64,000 nucleotides of DNA from Climacium dendroides (lineage: Eukaryota > Streptophyta > Bryopsida > Hypnales > Climaciaceae). Under the pieces are notes generated by a model. That model was not told the origin of the DNA, did not search any database, and was given only the letters and a program-made list of their open reading frames with translations. The DNA is taken from the NCBI GenBank assembly GCA_950106755.1, contig OX467082.1, positions 34,596,001 through 34,660,000 of the forward strand, written 5' to 3'. The position numbers and the translations under genes are program-made. Below, one piece after another: positions 22,190 to 34,840 of the stretch; position 1 is the stretch's first letter, and each line of letters opens with the position of its first letter.

Positions 22190-24150
22190 ATAGTGTTGGA
22201 TCCCTTGTCACTACAACGGCAGATCTAAACACCCAAAACTTAAAAGATTTCCAGATCTCGATTTCTAGCCTTACTCATGTGGCTGATAGACTTTCCGATG
22301 GGTGGAAATATTCCGTTGGTGGTTGTTGATCTCGGCATGGAATCCTCCCTGGACTTTCGGACTCGCATTCCACACTCGTCTCGGATGACTACCGGATCAC
22401 TGTTCCAACAATTTAAAGACACTTTGCACAAGTCTCAATTATAAGTCCAAATTCCTCAATCCGTTGCCCTTCTTAGCTAAATTGGGTTTGCTTTAGATCC
22501 GGATTCTGCCCTCACTCATATTTCCTCACACCCCAATAGTCAGATGAACAAACAAAAGAATACCAAATGAGATAAGGTACTTAGGATGGAAGTCTAGTTC
22601 CTCAAATTGCTTCCAAAATGCAAACACAAAGGAATCTGCTCAAATATCAAGAGCTAGAGTAGAACAAGCTAAGGTGGAATACCTAGACAACAAGCCTACC
22701 CAGCCATTTAAAACACAAAAAAGGACCTAATAGTCACCAAAAAAACAGAGCAATGGACGAACAAATCAATCCAAAAAAAGCGGAAAGCCATTGGCTAGCC
22801 ATCCCTTGAAAATTAGAATCCGGGCCTATGCTTGGGAACCTGTTCCGAAAAACTCACTACTTAAAACTAACTTTCTATCTACCTTTACGCGCCTTCTGGG
22901 AACTACCCACGCCTCTCCCGGGTGTGTCAAGTGTCTTTAGGAGGAATACTTGGTGGAGATTGCCTTTATTGTTGACCAGGTCTTGATCGCAGGGACGAAT
23001 CATGCAATTTTGGTGATTTGCAGCTATTCGATGATTGTTTCATACGGATCCGCCTCACCGTGTGATGCCAAAATTTAAACATGTTCTTCTCCTTCCACTA
23101 CTGGCTGTTTTCCTCGTCTATTCAAATCCGTTGACTTCCTCCTGTACTTGGTCAGCTCTTCTCTAGCTTCCGAGACTTCCTCCGGATTCGACTATGGGTG
23201 TTCAGATTCAGACTCTGCTATCAGCTCGTACTTCAAAATCTGAAGTCCGATTTGATACTCTACCATTTCTGGATTGCTCAGTACTTCATTGAAATGGTAG
23301 AGGTGGTATAAATAGGGGCTAATGGGACTTGACTTACTATGGGACACAGTATTGACTAATTTTGCTACTATGGCCTTGATTATCTACCCCCAATTAACTG
23401 ACCTATCCTCTAGGGATCCAAAAATAGTATTGGCCATTCTAACCATGATTCAAGTAGGCTTTTCCGGATACATGATGGAAATCAAGAACTCTAAAACCCT
23501 CCTTTGTTTTTTGTCCTTACAGTCACTGATGGCATACCCATCTTTCGGATTAGCAGGATTTCGGAATTTTCCGAGGGAGTACTTGTCCACCCAGGAAGCA
23601 AATCTGAATCTTGACTTATTAAACCCGTAAACTTCCGCCTACATATCTGTGGACCAAGTTATGGTTCGCCTTCTCACCGTTCTTTTATACTAGTTTGGGA
23701 CTCCATCAATGAGTTCTTGAACCATACCGTCATTCTTGATACTCCAAGGTCTTTGAATAAACCCTAAGCACCCCATCTGGATCAGATCCTCATCTAGCTA
23801 TTTCTGAAGCTCCGGATTGGTCGAAATGGTCGGAATGACCATCTGGGCTGATACCATAGGCTTCCGTACTCTAGTGGCCATCTTTACCCAGGTGCAATCG
23901 GCACCAACTTCACCTCTCACTTCTATCCAAACCTCTAACTCATCATTTTTTCACTCACTATTCACGTGTGGAAAATGTGTGCAAAAGAAAGAGGAAGAAG
24001 AAGTTCTTAGCAGTGGGTTTAAATATCCCATGGTTCTCCAACATTCCCCAAGAAAAATGAGTCTCCAGATCGTTCCCATACCGTTTCCCTAGTCTCCTTA
24101 GGTCGGAACCTAGAAATAGTAGGTCCGCGAGATCTGAAGTTTCCGGTTTC
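22190..24150 (-). pseudogene. Third, old copy of the gag-like coding region
   Basis: Minus-strand translation of 23640-23200 aligns with the middle of the copy 2 protein: NPANPKDGYAISD corresponds to its PANLKEGHQVSD, and ISPYLYHLYHFNEVL to LPAYLSHLYAHHSLL. Segments ending LGKFR, EFLISIMYPEKP and NTIFGSLEDR also match in order. Several stops lie between. The frame at 22240-22431 may be its C-terminal tail. It is clearly older than copies 1 and 2. Its ends and target duplication could not be fixed. Confidence 0.6.
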
Positions 24151-24189
24151 CATCCCCAATTTCCGTCCGATTCCGTTATGGTTAGATTT

Positions 24190-25205
24190 TTGGATTCTGC
24201 TATTTCTTTTTTGGCACTTATTCTCTACTTTTTTCCTATTCCTAAATAAATTTTGAAAAAAATTCTACTAAATAACTCCTCTCCTATACTTACTTCTCGT
24301 TTTCTAGATTTTGTGCACACCACACCTATTTTGTCCTTAACATAGTTTTTTCATTTATCTTTTTTTCCTATCTACACACCTTATTTTTTCATTTACTTGT
24401 TTATGACCTTCACTTCTTTTATCCTTTACCAATTTGTTAATTTGTTGTACCTTCTTCTTTTCTTTACTTATTTATATCCTTCATCCATTTCTTCATTTCC
24501 CTATTTCATTTCTCTACCAACTTAAACCTTGTACCTTTTTATTTTCTTTACCTCTTTCTTTCTTGTATCTGTTTCAACCATTTATCTAATTTTTGCTAGG
24601 GCATTTTTTTCCCTTGCACTTTTATTCTCTAAATGAATTTCTCTCCTACCTTCCACTGTTTTTTTCTTTTGCCAATATTTTCCTTTATAAATTTTTACAT
24701 TGACCTTCTTGTTTTCTTTATATATACATATGCTTTACCTATTTCTATTCTACACCTTCTATTCCATTTCCTTTTTCTTTATGTATTTCTTTAAATTCTC
24801 TCACTTGTTGTTATGTTTTGTCTCAATTTTTCCTTGACTTTTTTTAGAGGGGTCCTTCTTTAACCCTTGACCTATATTTTGTTGTAACTATTTCTTTGCA
24901 TTACCTATTTTTTTATTGCCTAATTTTTTCATTACCCATTTCTTTCCATTGCCTAATTTTCTCCAATACCTATTTTTTTTCTTTACCTTGTCTCTTTCCA
25001 TACCTATTCATATCCTTACCTATTTTTTACGTTACCTATTTGATTCCTTTACCAATATCACTCATTTACCTATTTTTTCCTTTACCTTTTTTTTCCTTCG
25101 TATTTTTTCCCTTGACCTCTTACTTTCCTTCAACTATTCTTTTCCTTTACATGCATCTTTTTTGCTTTAGTGACAGGATCATTTTTTTCTTCAAATCCTT
25201 AGTTT
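24190..25205 (+). repeat. Pyrimidine-rich low-complexity tract
   Basis: About 1 kb is strongly T- and C-biased on the plus strand, built from variants of TTTACCTATTTTTT and TTTCTTTACC. The frames at 24896-25207 are Phe/Leu/Pro/Ser-rich because of this bias and are not genes. Confidence 0.75.
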
Positions 25206-26199
25206 GAAATTTTTTCTTCAAATTAAAAACAAGAAGAGTGCATAAACCTATCATCCTACTCTCATGAACAAAGATTCCACTCCTTTCAAAAAAATAGTTC
25301 AAACTTTTCTTCAAAAGAACAATAATATTCTTTTTTGCATAATTATGTTTGCCTAACTATTAACTTCTTTGGAAAAAACAAGAGTTCAAACTTCGGAAGG
25401 TGGAGGTGGGTGCAATTCATTCATTGCATCCAATAATTGTTTTCCATTATTGAAGAATAACATGTCATTTATGGAAATTGGAGCAAATTTGACCCTTCAC
25501 TCATGTATTGTTTTCATTATTGTGAAATTCAATTTAGGATTTCATTAACAGTTCCTCAAAATGAAACACACCATTTTCTAACATATCCTTTGGCAAAAGA
25601 AATGCCAATTTCATTTTGATGGGTTTTAATTTTAGTTTTTGGCTCCACCTAAATCATATATATTTTTTCTTCAATTCTTTTGTCAACCTTTCATGTCTAC
25701 TTATAAAAGCATGTACAACTTCATCTGAGAATGCACTTGCATTTTAGACAACACATGTTCGACATGACTTTCCTCAATTCTGCAACATACATGTTCTTTG
25801 CTGACACTGAAGATGTCTTAACATATGTTAAAATTGATGTCTGTTAAAGTTCTATTCCTATTACGAATGACATTACAGAAGGCATTGTCACTAACATTGC
25901 TTTCTTAGTTTTAAATAGTATGTTCCAAAACTTGAACTTTGTGGCATGTAAGTGCTTATTTACCCACCCTACAAACACAACCAAGTTCTTTTAATTGGTT
26001 TTATCCTATGGGTGTTCTAATATTGGTCCATTGTACCTTCCAAGCAATGGATTTTTTTTAATTCCTAAGTAGGCTTTAAATATGCAAAACCCCAATCAAA
26101 ACAAGATCTAAACTCTTGTTTGTCAAGTAATTGTGGATTCTAATGAGCCATTGTGGTTGTTTTGCAAAAGGTGGTTCAAATACAAACTAAGTATTTCAT
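25206..26199. other. AT-rich spacer, no gene seen
   Basis: No recognised coding or structural element was seen. The sequence is AT-rich with TTCATTTT-like runs. Confidence 0.5.
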
Positions 26200-27990
26200 C
26201 TTGTAGATGATTGATTCCCCTTTCCAAAACTATAAAATTCATCCTAATTGGACACTCCTAGCAAAAGATATGAGTGGATGAAGTTTGACTGCTTATTAGT
26301 TCATCAAAACTTCATCCATGCTTTTAGGTTGGTTTCCTAATTCAAAAGACTTTGAGATTTTGAAGATATACTCAAAATATTTTTTTCTACCCAATTCCCA
26401 AGTTTGGTCTGAATTTGACAATTCTATCTAAGTTTCATCCAAACTTAACCCTAAACTTCATCCTTCCATATCTTATTGAGTTTTTAGTCTTTTTTGAAGT
26501 TTGAAGATTTTATGGGTTTTAATTATCCTTCTCTACAAGCGTGTGATTTTAAATTATCATTCTAATCTAACTTCAGAGTTCTAGATTAGCCTTCCTTGTT
26601 CTTTTAGTTTTGGTCTAACTTCTGCCAGTTTACTATTTTTAGAAAGTTTGCATCTTTTCCTTGTAGTTATTCATTCTAGGATTCTTGATTGGGTTTTCAC
26701 TTGCTAATTGGCTTCTTCTACTATAAGTTATTGATGGATGAAGTTTGACCACTTAAATGGTTATTCAAACTTCATCCATTAATATCTCCTAATCTACAAC
26801 TTGAAATTAAGTTTTTCTTTCAGTTGTGGTTTCTATATAATATTCTCTGTTTGACTAAATTGACTTGTTTCAAAAATTTTGGTCCTATCTAAATTTCATC
26901 CAATTTTGGCTCTAAACTTCACCCGCTTCTATCTTTCTCATTTTAAGTCAGATTTCAAAGTGTGAGATGTTTTTGGAAACCTCTAAGCAAGATCTACCGT
27001 CTGATCTTACTAACTTTGACTAAAAACTTAATCTTTATGCTCTGAATCTTATTGGTAATTCGGCCATATGGTATTTTAGTTTGTTTTCAATAATTCAAAA
27101 GGAAGGGAAGAACTCAATACTTTACCTCGGACTTGGTTTTCTCGTTGAGGTAGTTGTACACATCTTGGAATGCTCCATCGCTCGCCATCTTCCTACCTTG
27201 ATTTGTAATTTTTGCCCACGGCTTAAGTTGGTATTTGGATACACTTCTAAGTCCTATTTTTCTCTAACTTCTTTCCTCCTCTTCATCTCTCCTCTTTTCT
27301 TTTCTATATTCTATTCTACTCAATTATTTCTTCTTCTTCCCTTTCCTTCACTTATTTCATGTATTTCCAAAAAAATACATAAATTGACCCAATATGCTTG
27401 ATCAATCTTCTCCTAAGTTCCTTTATCTCAATTCTAATTGGTTGTTCTAAATATTTTAGATTTCTCCTTCTCCAACTTCAACTATAATAATCTAATACCT
27501 TTGTAATCAACTCACAACTATCATTCTTATTGAGTTTTTGAATTTAACCTTAGTCTAAACTAGAAGAGTTGAAAGAGTGGTGAGATAGGAATTGCTAATT
27601 TCTCCTTCTAGTGGCTAATTCCCATCTCTAATCTCTAGTTTTTTCTCCTTAATTCTTCTTCATGGTATTCTAGCTCTCAGTTTGACTTTTGAAAAATTAC
27701 TATTTTTAGACTTTTTTTATTTTTTCCTTATAGAAGCTAAACTTAGCTTTCTAAATTGATAAGGCACTTGCAAATCGAACCTTCCTAGTAGAAGTTATAC
27801 ATGGATGAAGTTTAACTACTAATTGGTGTTTAAAAACTTCATCCGCTCATATCTCTCTCATTTCAATTCGGATTGTTTTGTATTTTATATTTTTAAAAAC
27901 CTCTCAACCTCTACTCTATGATTTTGAACTCAATTGTCTACTTCCACTTCTTCTCTTCACTCTTGGCCTCGGCTCTAAATATTCACTTAA
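26200..27990 (+). repeat. Three diverged repeat units each with an ATGAAGTTT hairpin
   Basis: Near-identical inverted repeats GGATGAAGTTT...AAACTTCATCC occur at about 26276-26318, 26733-26779 and 27803-27847. In each case they sit about 15-25 bases below a CTA.AAGTTAT-like sequence and are followed by ATATCTC. Between and beyond them, secondary blocks such as CTAAACTTCA.CC recur at 26446 and 26916. This looks like a degenerate tandem family with a unit near 460 bp, not a set of genes. Confidence 0.55.
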
Positions 27991-28100
27991 TACTAAGAAA
28001 TGACCAACTTTGCTAAACTTCTACTAACAAGGCCAATAATATAAACCGGATACAAGAGGGGTTTCAAAGTTTTGCCATGTTTTTTAAACATATAAAAAAT

Positions 28101-28195
28101 TTCTAAGGAAATTTTGCAAGCGCTTCCGCTACTTGGTGAAAATTAGAATAATTTCTAAGGAAATTTTGCAAGCACTTCCGCTATTTGGTGAAGTG
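28101..28195 (+). repeat. 52-bp tandem duplication
   Basis: Two adjacent copies of a unit starting ATTTCTAAGGAAATTTTGC and containing CTTCCGCTA.TTGGTGAA, with only a few differences. No gene is associated. Confidence 0.7.
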
Positions 28196-29860
28196 GTTGG
28201 AGAAAATAAAATAAAACAAGTCTACAACAACAAGAGTCCAAGTACCAACAATTCTTGTAATCACAACAACCCTCAAAGCGGCATCGCCAAGGTATGATAG
28301 GGAGATTAGCACAAGTTTAGTAAATGGAAACTCAACCAATAATTTTCAACAATAGCCAAACAAGCTTTACAATCAATTGCCAATATTTGAAGGGACCTCT
28401 CAAGTCCTTCAAAGCTTGGAAAAGAAAAACAAAAGTACTCAAAAAACAACACTTATACAAGTTGGAACCAAAATTTGGCCCAATAGTTCAATCTAATGAA
28501 CTAACGTGTATGTGGTGCCAAAATGGTCACCAATTAGTAACAAAGGGGTGGTTTGAGATAAAAATGAGAGCCCTTATATACTTTTCCAGAGTCCTCACTC
28601 CCCCCCCCCAAGTTCCTACAAGGTAATCTTATTTCTTAAGTTTTTCATCCTAGTTCTAAGTTTTTAACTTTCTACATTGGTTCAATATGCTAACTTTTGG
28701 AGAAAGACTCCAAATTACAAATGGATTGTGTCATTGGCTTCAAAAGGCCATTTTTAATCGAAGAACATCTCCAACCCTTTTTTTACATCAAAATCACAAA
28801 GATTCCTAGTGCCAACTGAATGACTCAAAATGGATAAAAACCCAATTTTTGGAGATCAACTTTTCTATGAAAAATAACTAGCTTAAACTCTTTAGTAGGT
28901 GTAAGAGAGTAAGAAAAGACTCTGCTTTGACTTCAATCCGATGTTGTATGCTCCCGATACATTGGTCAACTTCACGCTTAATCTTCAATTTTGCTAATTC
29001 TGAAGAATCTTGTTAATTTTGAGTCAATTGACTATCAGAATGCTACAAAACTTGTTGAAGCTCATTATTAACATAAAGAAAGTTATATTAATTTTTAGTG
29101 AGATTTTACCACAACTTGAATAATTTCTAGGAATTTCCCATCATGGCCTTAAATCGAGCCTTAAACGTTTGATTGTTTGGAAAAAGATCCTTTAGAAATC
29201 AGAAAAAAATGAGAATTTTCATACAACCTCTCATGGGGTTCTACAAGAGATGTGAAAACTTATATTCTTACTTTGCACATGTACGGAAGGAAAATCAAAT
29301 CCTGCTATCTCCTTTAATTTTTGGTAATCAAGGAATCTTCCAAATGGAAGGGAATCTTGATGAACTGATTACTTCATTGGATTCCTGGCATGATTCCCAC
29401 TTCAAGTTACTATACTTAGGTTGTAAATGTCCTTCTCTAGTCCATCTTGAGTTTTCTTCATCTGCAAGCTAGCAATTAGGGTTTCTACTATTTCATCAAT
29501 GGAATGGAGAAACTGAAATCTTTCTTTGGGAATCTAAACTAGGGTTCTCTCATAGTTCCCTTAGACCAATTTAATTAGGATTTGTTACTAAAAGGCAGAT
29601 TTAGACAAATTGGGCTATTTCTCCCACATATGTTTACTTTGTACAATTTCTAGGTTTCTATCCTATCTACATGCAGGATTTGGTCATAATAAAAGAAAAA
29701 TGCTTCATTTAGGACCAATTGCTATTTTGGTATGTGACATTTCCATTTTGGTTATTCACTTTTTGGGGGGCTTTTAATATATAAAACTACATTCAAAACT
29801 AATCAAATCCAAAAATAACAAATTTTGAATTATAAGTAACTAAATAGACACTTACATGGC
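28196..29860. other. Spacer with two unsupported short ORFs
   Basis: Frames of 100 and 99 aa occur at 28324-28626 and 29173-29472 (plus). Neither shows a known domain, signal peptide or splice context. The first has one CMWC pair. Both are best treated as chance frames. Confidence 0.45.
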
Positions 29861-29869
29861 ACTCTTCAC

Positions 29870-32360
29870 TCTGCTGATGCAACCTTCTCTTCTATGTCTG
29901 CTTCTACTACTAGAGGAACAAAGTACCACTGTCTACTGCTGCTTGTCGTATAGGCTCGAAGTGAAGCATCTTTGGTTGCAACTCTAAAAAGTCTAAGTCC
30001 CTGCCTACATCTATCATATTCGGAATTGATTGTTGATCATGTAGGTGGCCACATCTACCTCTGATGTCCGTATGACACACAATCTTCTAGCCTTGTCTTA
30101 GTGGATTATTAGAAAAGAAAACATGTTGACAATGCAACATGAATGCAAAGGAATTCACATAGACCCTACCATCCAAGTGGTTGAAGTTTGCCATTGTGAA
30201 GCCATATCAATCCCTACAAATGTTTGGGAAGCAAGGATCTCGAGTCTCTTGAATCCAATTACACACGAGGATGGTGATGCAATGATTCCTATAATCTAAC
30301 TCCCAAAATCTCTTCAATGTAGCCCACATAGTCACTGGTTCTCTCTATAGGTCGTCCATTGCAAAGTCCCCACCGAAGTTGTTGAGTGAAGGATATTACA
30401 ACACATGAATCACACATGACAAGTCCTACTTCCACACTTCATACGCACAAGTGCATCCCAAAGGCATACATTTGTCGATGTGAGGTAGCAAAGCGTTGAA
30501 GTGGTTGGCTATATTGCACAATATCTCCATTGATTTACTCACCTGCATCTAGAAGACCCTTTACTTTTGTTGTCAATCACCTTGAGAAAGGGGGCAAGTC
30601 CAACATTTTCCTTGAATAGTGAACGACTAAAGAAGGATAGTGCCTTTGAAAATCTCTATGGAATGTCTCCGAGTCTTGCCACCTCTGTACTCTTGCTCCA
30701 ACGTACTCCCTGCCAAACATTCCATGCTTGCTTAGTCACTTATGAATAGAATAAGAGGGAGAGAATTCACTGCAGTTCAAATTGCAAACCACATCTTCAT
30801 CTCATGGGGCTTGTGATTTTGCACAAACGCATTACAGAATTTTAAGCAGACAATGTCACAAAGTATGTCTTCTATAACATTCTTCTTGATAGATTAAATC
30901 CTCTACGACATCTTCCTTGACAAAGGACGTCCAAAGTGACATTTCACATGGCAGATGACATCCTTAGTGACATTACTCTTGATAGAGGACATCCTTTGAC
31001 AAATTCTTCTTGATAGAAAAACATATCTTGTTGTGTTGTTTTTATCTACTACAACATTCAACAAAGCAAGCAGGAAAATATGGTATGATTGATAGAACAT
31101 GAGAATAAGGGCTACAACTATGGTCCATCATTCTAGAACTAACAACAATAAGCACATATGTCTATGAAGAGGGTGTTGCACGCACTGGCGCCATCCTTTT
31201 AGGCATGACGCATTGTCCAATACAAAGGCATGTGCATAGTTGCGGAACTGATCGAACATTTTCCGCTTTTGCTTGCAATTTGATCATAGTATTTCATCAT
31301 TCATAGTCGCATCCTCATCAGGATCCTAAACGCGGTGGTTAGATCCTCTATACTATCGCATGTACTTAGTACAAAAACCAAGGGTGTCATCCATTTAGTA
31401 CCCTTCTGCAATGCTGCCTTCGGGATGTGCAAATGTTCTAACATATGTCATGCTCAATAAGGATACATCCACCTGCAATGCACTGGACCGCATTTGAATA
31501 ATAGCTCCACTAGATGCATAGGCAAATGAGTCATGATGTTAAGAAAAGTTGTTGGGAATTCCTTTTCCAACACTCAAGTAGCCATCACAACATCTCGCAT
31601 CATGTCCTCCTCATCTCCTTGCCGTACCTTTTTAGTACATAGTCGTTGGAAAACTCTACTCATTTTAATAATAGCTAATTGCATTGTTTCATCCAAGACA
31701 TTGCAAACCACTAGAGGCAGGATCTAGTATACATGTTCCACAAAAATACAAACATCAACCAATGAGATGCTAAGTGGCAACATGTAGTATATGACCCCAC
31801 AGATGTTGAAACCATGCGCACTTATTGTCTACAGTTCAAGGAGTCAGTGTCATTTCAAACATATTTGGTAAAACGTTTGAACATACAAGTGAGAATGTTC
31901 TCTCTCACAGGAGTTGCACATCAATTGACATCATAGTCGATAGGACAATATCATTCCATATGTCTAAAACAACATCCTTCTTGATTCAACCTATAAGTTC
32001 GATGGTCCAACTAAGACCAACTTGTAGGATATGACAAAAGGGGGCTTATTTTCTTATATCTGTCGTATGAGGACATGATAATCATGTAAATTCCCTTTGT
32101 TCATTTGGTTTCAATACAAAGGGGGTGTGGGGCATATAGTATTTGTCTTGTGGTCGTTGTGGAGGTTGTAGCCAAATTTCCTTATGAATATCTAAGTCTT
32201 GTACATCCACTTGATTCCCTGGGCCGTCATTCATGCCAAATAGAGTCTTCACAATATTTTTGCACATGTTTTTCTCACAGTGCATTGGATCCAAAATGTG
32301 GCATTCTAGAAGATGCTGCAACCATAACAAACACAACCATTAGGAACTGTGAATGACATT
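29870..32360 (-). pseudogene. CACTA (En/Spm) Tnp2-type transposase, decayed
   Basis: Three successive parts of a CACTA transposase can be read on the minus strand in the right order. At 32336-32082 is the end of the Transposase_21 domain: HILDPMHCEKN, NIVKTLFG and, further on, PHTPFVLKP. At about 31430-31400 is HPEGSIAEGY, a hallmark of the following DUF4218 domain. At about 30310-29880 is the DUF4216-like end, with WELDYRNHCITILV and SSSRQWYFVPLV. A splice-like TTGCAG precedes the first exon fragment near 32320. Many stops and shifts show it is dead. CACTA-type ends were not found around it. Confidence 0.8.
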
Positions 32361-33050
32361 GTATATACTCTCTTCACCCCTTGCATCTATAATGAGGTTG
32401 ACCTGTACTTCTACCTCTCCTAACATGCGTGCAAGCCAAGGAATTGACATTAACAGAGATGTATAACCATGGGAGGTGAAATGATCATGTACATGCAGTA
32501 GGCTTCTTTACATGTCTGTAATGACATATGCATTAATGTCAAGAAAAATGGGAAATGTCTAATTGAACGTGCGTGTGCTACCATTAGCCTCAAGAGATGT
32601 CCACTGTGATGTTGTCGTATTGTACATACATACATAATATAGAAATACGTATTTTATATTATACGAGTAGTTTCAAAGTGACGCCTTCTCATGGAAATGT
32701 AAGTCATTTGTATAAGAAAGAGGATCCACATGAAAGTTGTATCAAATTAAAGTATTGTTGTTTATTTTTTCACTTTAGTTTTTAAATGTCGAACTAGAGG
32801 ATTTTTTTTTAGCCTCAAGATAAAAATTGTATTGAAACTCTAGTTTTTTACCTTTAATAGACATTAGTTTGATGTTAGCATTTAAATCCATGTTTGAAGT
32901 ATTTTATAGAAATTATTTTGTATGGTTATAGTTGTGAAAGGAAATGATGGAATTAGTTTGCCTTCTAGATGGACTTTGAAGTGATTTTCCTTCTAAGTTA
33001 AAGATAAAAAATAGTTGTAAAGTCAAATATAAAAAATAATAATTGTAAAT
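32361..33050. other. AT-rich spacer, no gene seen
   Basis: This may include remnants of the CACTA element's 5' part, but no further transposase motif could be read. The small frames at 32450-32785 have no support. Confidence 0.4.
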
Positions 33051-33063
33051 TAACTTTAGGAAC

Positions 33064-33182
33064 AAGAGGGGCTGATGTTCACTTGTTTTGTGTGGTACGG
33101 GGTTGTTGATAAGGTAAAGAAAAAGGTGGACTAGTCATCTTCTCTCTCATGATAGTTTGGAGGGGAACCAAAATATTTGGAG
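33064..33182 (+). repeat. Fragment shared with the palindromic LTR centre
   Basis: This stretch, containing CACTTGTTTTGTGT and CATCTTCTCTC, parallels 20866-20950 between the arms of the LTR at 19308-22163. It is a dispersed repeat, possibly an LTR remnant. The neighbouring 33183-34587 shows no recognised gene. Confidence 0.5.
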
Positions 33183-34587
33183 AGCCATAGGGTGCACATA
33201 AGGTAATAGGAGCCACTAAAGGAGTAACAACTCCTCTTTTGGCTCTCTTTTTGTAACTATTTCAATTTTGTACTTAGACCCTTGAAAAAAAAATTAGAAT
33301 CATGTGTAAGATATTACGTGTAGATTGTTATGTGAAAAGAAATTTGATACTTAAAGAAGGTTTAGGATAAAAGGACTAAAATAGAGGTGTTATCCCTACT
33401 TTTAGGTGCTTTAGAGTCCTTTTGTAGATGAAGATTGTTCAATTTGGATGGAAGTTGGATTAGTACATCGCCCGTGCAGTGGATGAAATGTTGGCGGATG
33501 AAGCAGGAGTTTTTCAGTTTGCCACACAGACCTGCGTTAGTAGGATTTGGTGTCAGCTTCGTGCTTTCAAATCTGTCCTCCAAGGTTTAGGATTTGCAGA
33601 GGGAAAATCAAATGTGCAACGGCATTGTTTGTGTGGCCGAGGATTTTAGTGCACCGATGTTTGCTGAGTGTATGCTTGCTATTCTTTTCTTTGCGGAGCA
33701 GGAATTTGTTGTTCAATGATCCTTATTTGCGCACCATTTGGGGTTTTGAGTGCACAGAAGTTTCCTTCGGTGTGTGGCTGTTTTTACGGAGGAAGCAAAA
33801 AGAGTTTAGGGTTTAAGATCAAACGTTCGTCACCCGTGTTGTTATTTGGTATGCACTCTATCTAGGGTTTGAACTGCAACACTCTTCCTCTGAAGTACGC
33901 TCGGATGTTTTGATGTAGATTTAAGATACAAGTATTCGTGTTCCCAAAGGTTTAGGGATGTGTGGGTGACAACATTACGAAGCCGGCGCCATCGTTCGTG
34001 TGTATGCAGGTGTGTTGGTGTTTCTGTGTTTGCTTTTTCTTGGGGTATGTTTTTAGTTCAGGGTTATGTCAAAATGCTCGTAGAGATGAAAATTGGGATG
34101 GTTTTGAATTACAGTGCATATGTCGGTTGCAGGAGAGGTATGCTGAGGCGGTGTGACTCGGTGGCAAAAAGGTTTCCCGGGAAGCACAACGCTGCGGTTT
34201 AAGAGAGCCGCCTTTTTATTTTTGTAAGGTGTGTATTCTGAATTTTTTACTTCCATCATTAGATGGTCCTTTTGCAAGATGCTGCTTGTGATTTGTTTTC
34301 CCCCTCACTCTACTCCTCAATTTTAGGTGTTGTATTAGATGTAAAGATTTTTGATCCGCAATTTGGAAGGTAGTTACCAACAGGAAACGGCAAGAAACAA
34401 TTAGCTACCTCGTAGGGTTTAGGGTGTAGAAATTGGTCTACATGAGCGGATTTCCTCTGGTGCCCGTAGAGTTGGAAATTGCTTTTAGTAACCTACAATG
34501 ATTCATGGATTTGTGTGAGAATTGTTTGATACCAAGGACTTTGCATTCTCGAACCCTACTTTCCCTATCAATCTCTGTCCAAGCCCG

Positions 34588-34640
34588 CAATTCACGCTCA
34601 CAATTCACGCTCGCAATTCACGCTCACAATTCACGCTCCA
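34588..34640 (+). repeat. 13-bp minisatellite AATTCACGCTC(A/G)C
   Basis: Four head-to-tail copies with one variable base, about 200 bases upstream of the DDE-type gene. It may lie in that gene's 5' region. Confidence 0.75.
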
Positions 34641-34840
34641 ATTCAGAGTTTTGCTCGTGGAAATTGAAATAATGTGATTCCAATTACATAGACTTAGACT
34701 TAGACTGTAGTCATTTTCAAGGTTAGGGATTGGTCTAGGGTTTAAGGTCCTTATCTTGTAAACTTGTTGCTTCAAATTCGTGTTGCTTCCAGATCTCACA
34801 TCCCTCCTTGTTTTGTTTTTGTCCAGGTCTTTGGATTACA

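Noticed and set aside
24896..25207. Phe/Leu-rich membrane-like protein
   Set aside because: Produced by the pyrimidine tract, with no conserved pattern.
33547..34202. Upstream exons of the DDE gene
   Set aside because: Short Cys/Phe/Val-rich frames on several phases without homologous motifs or a clear donor.
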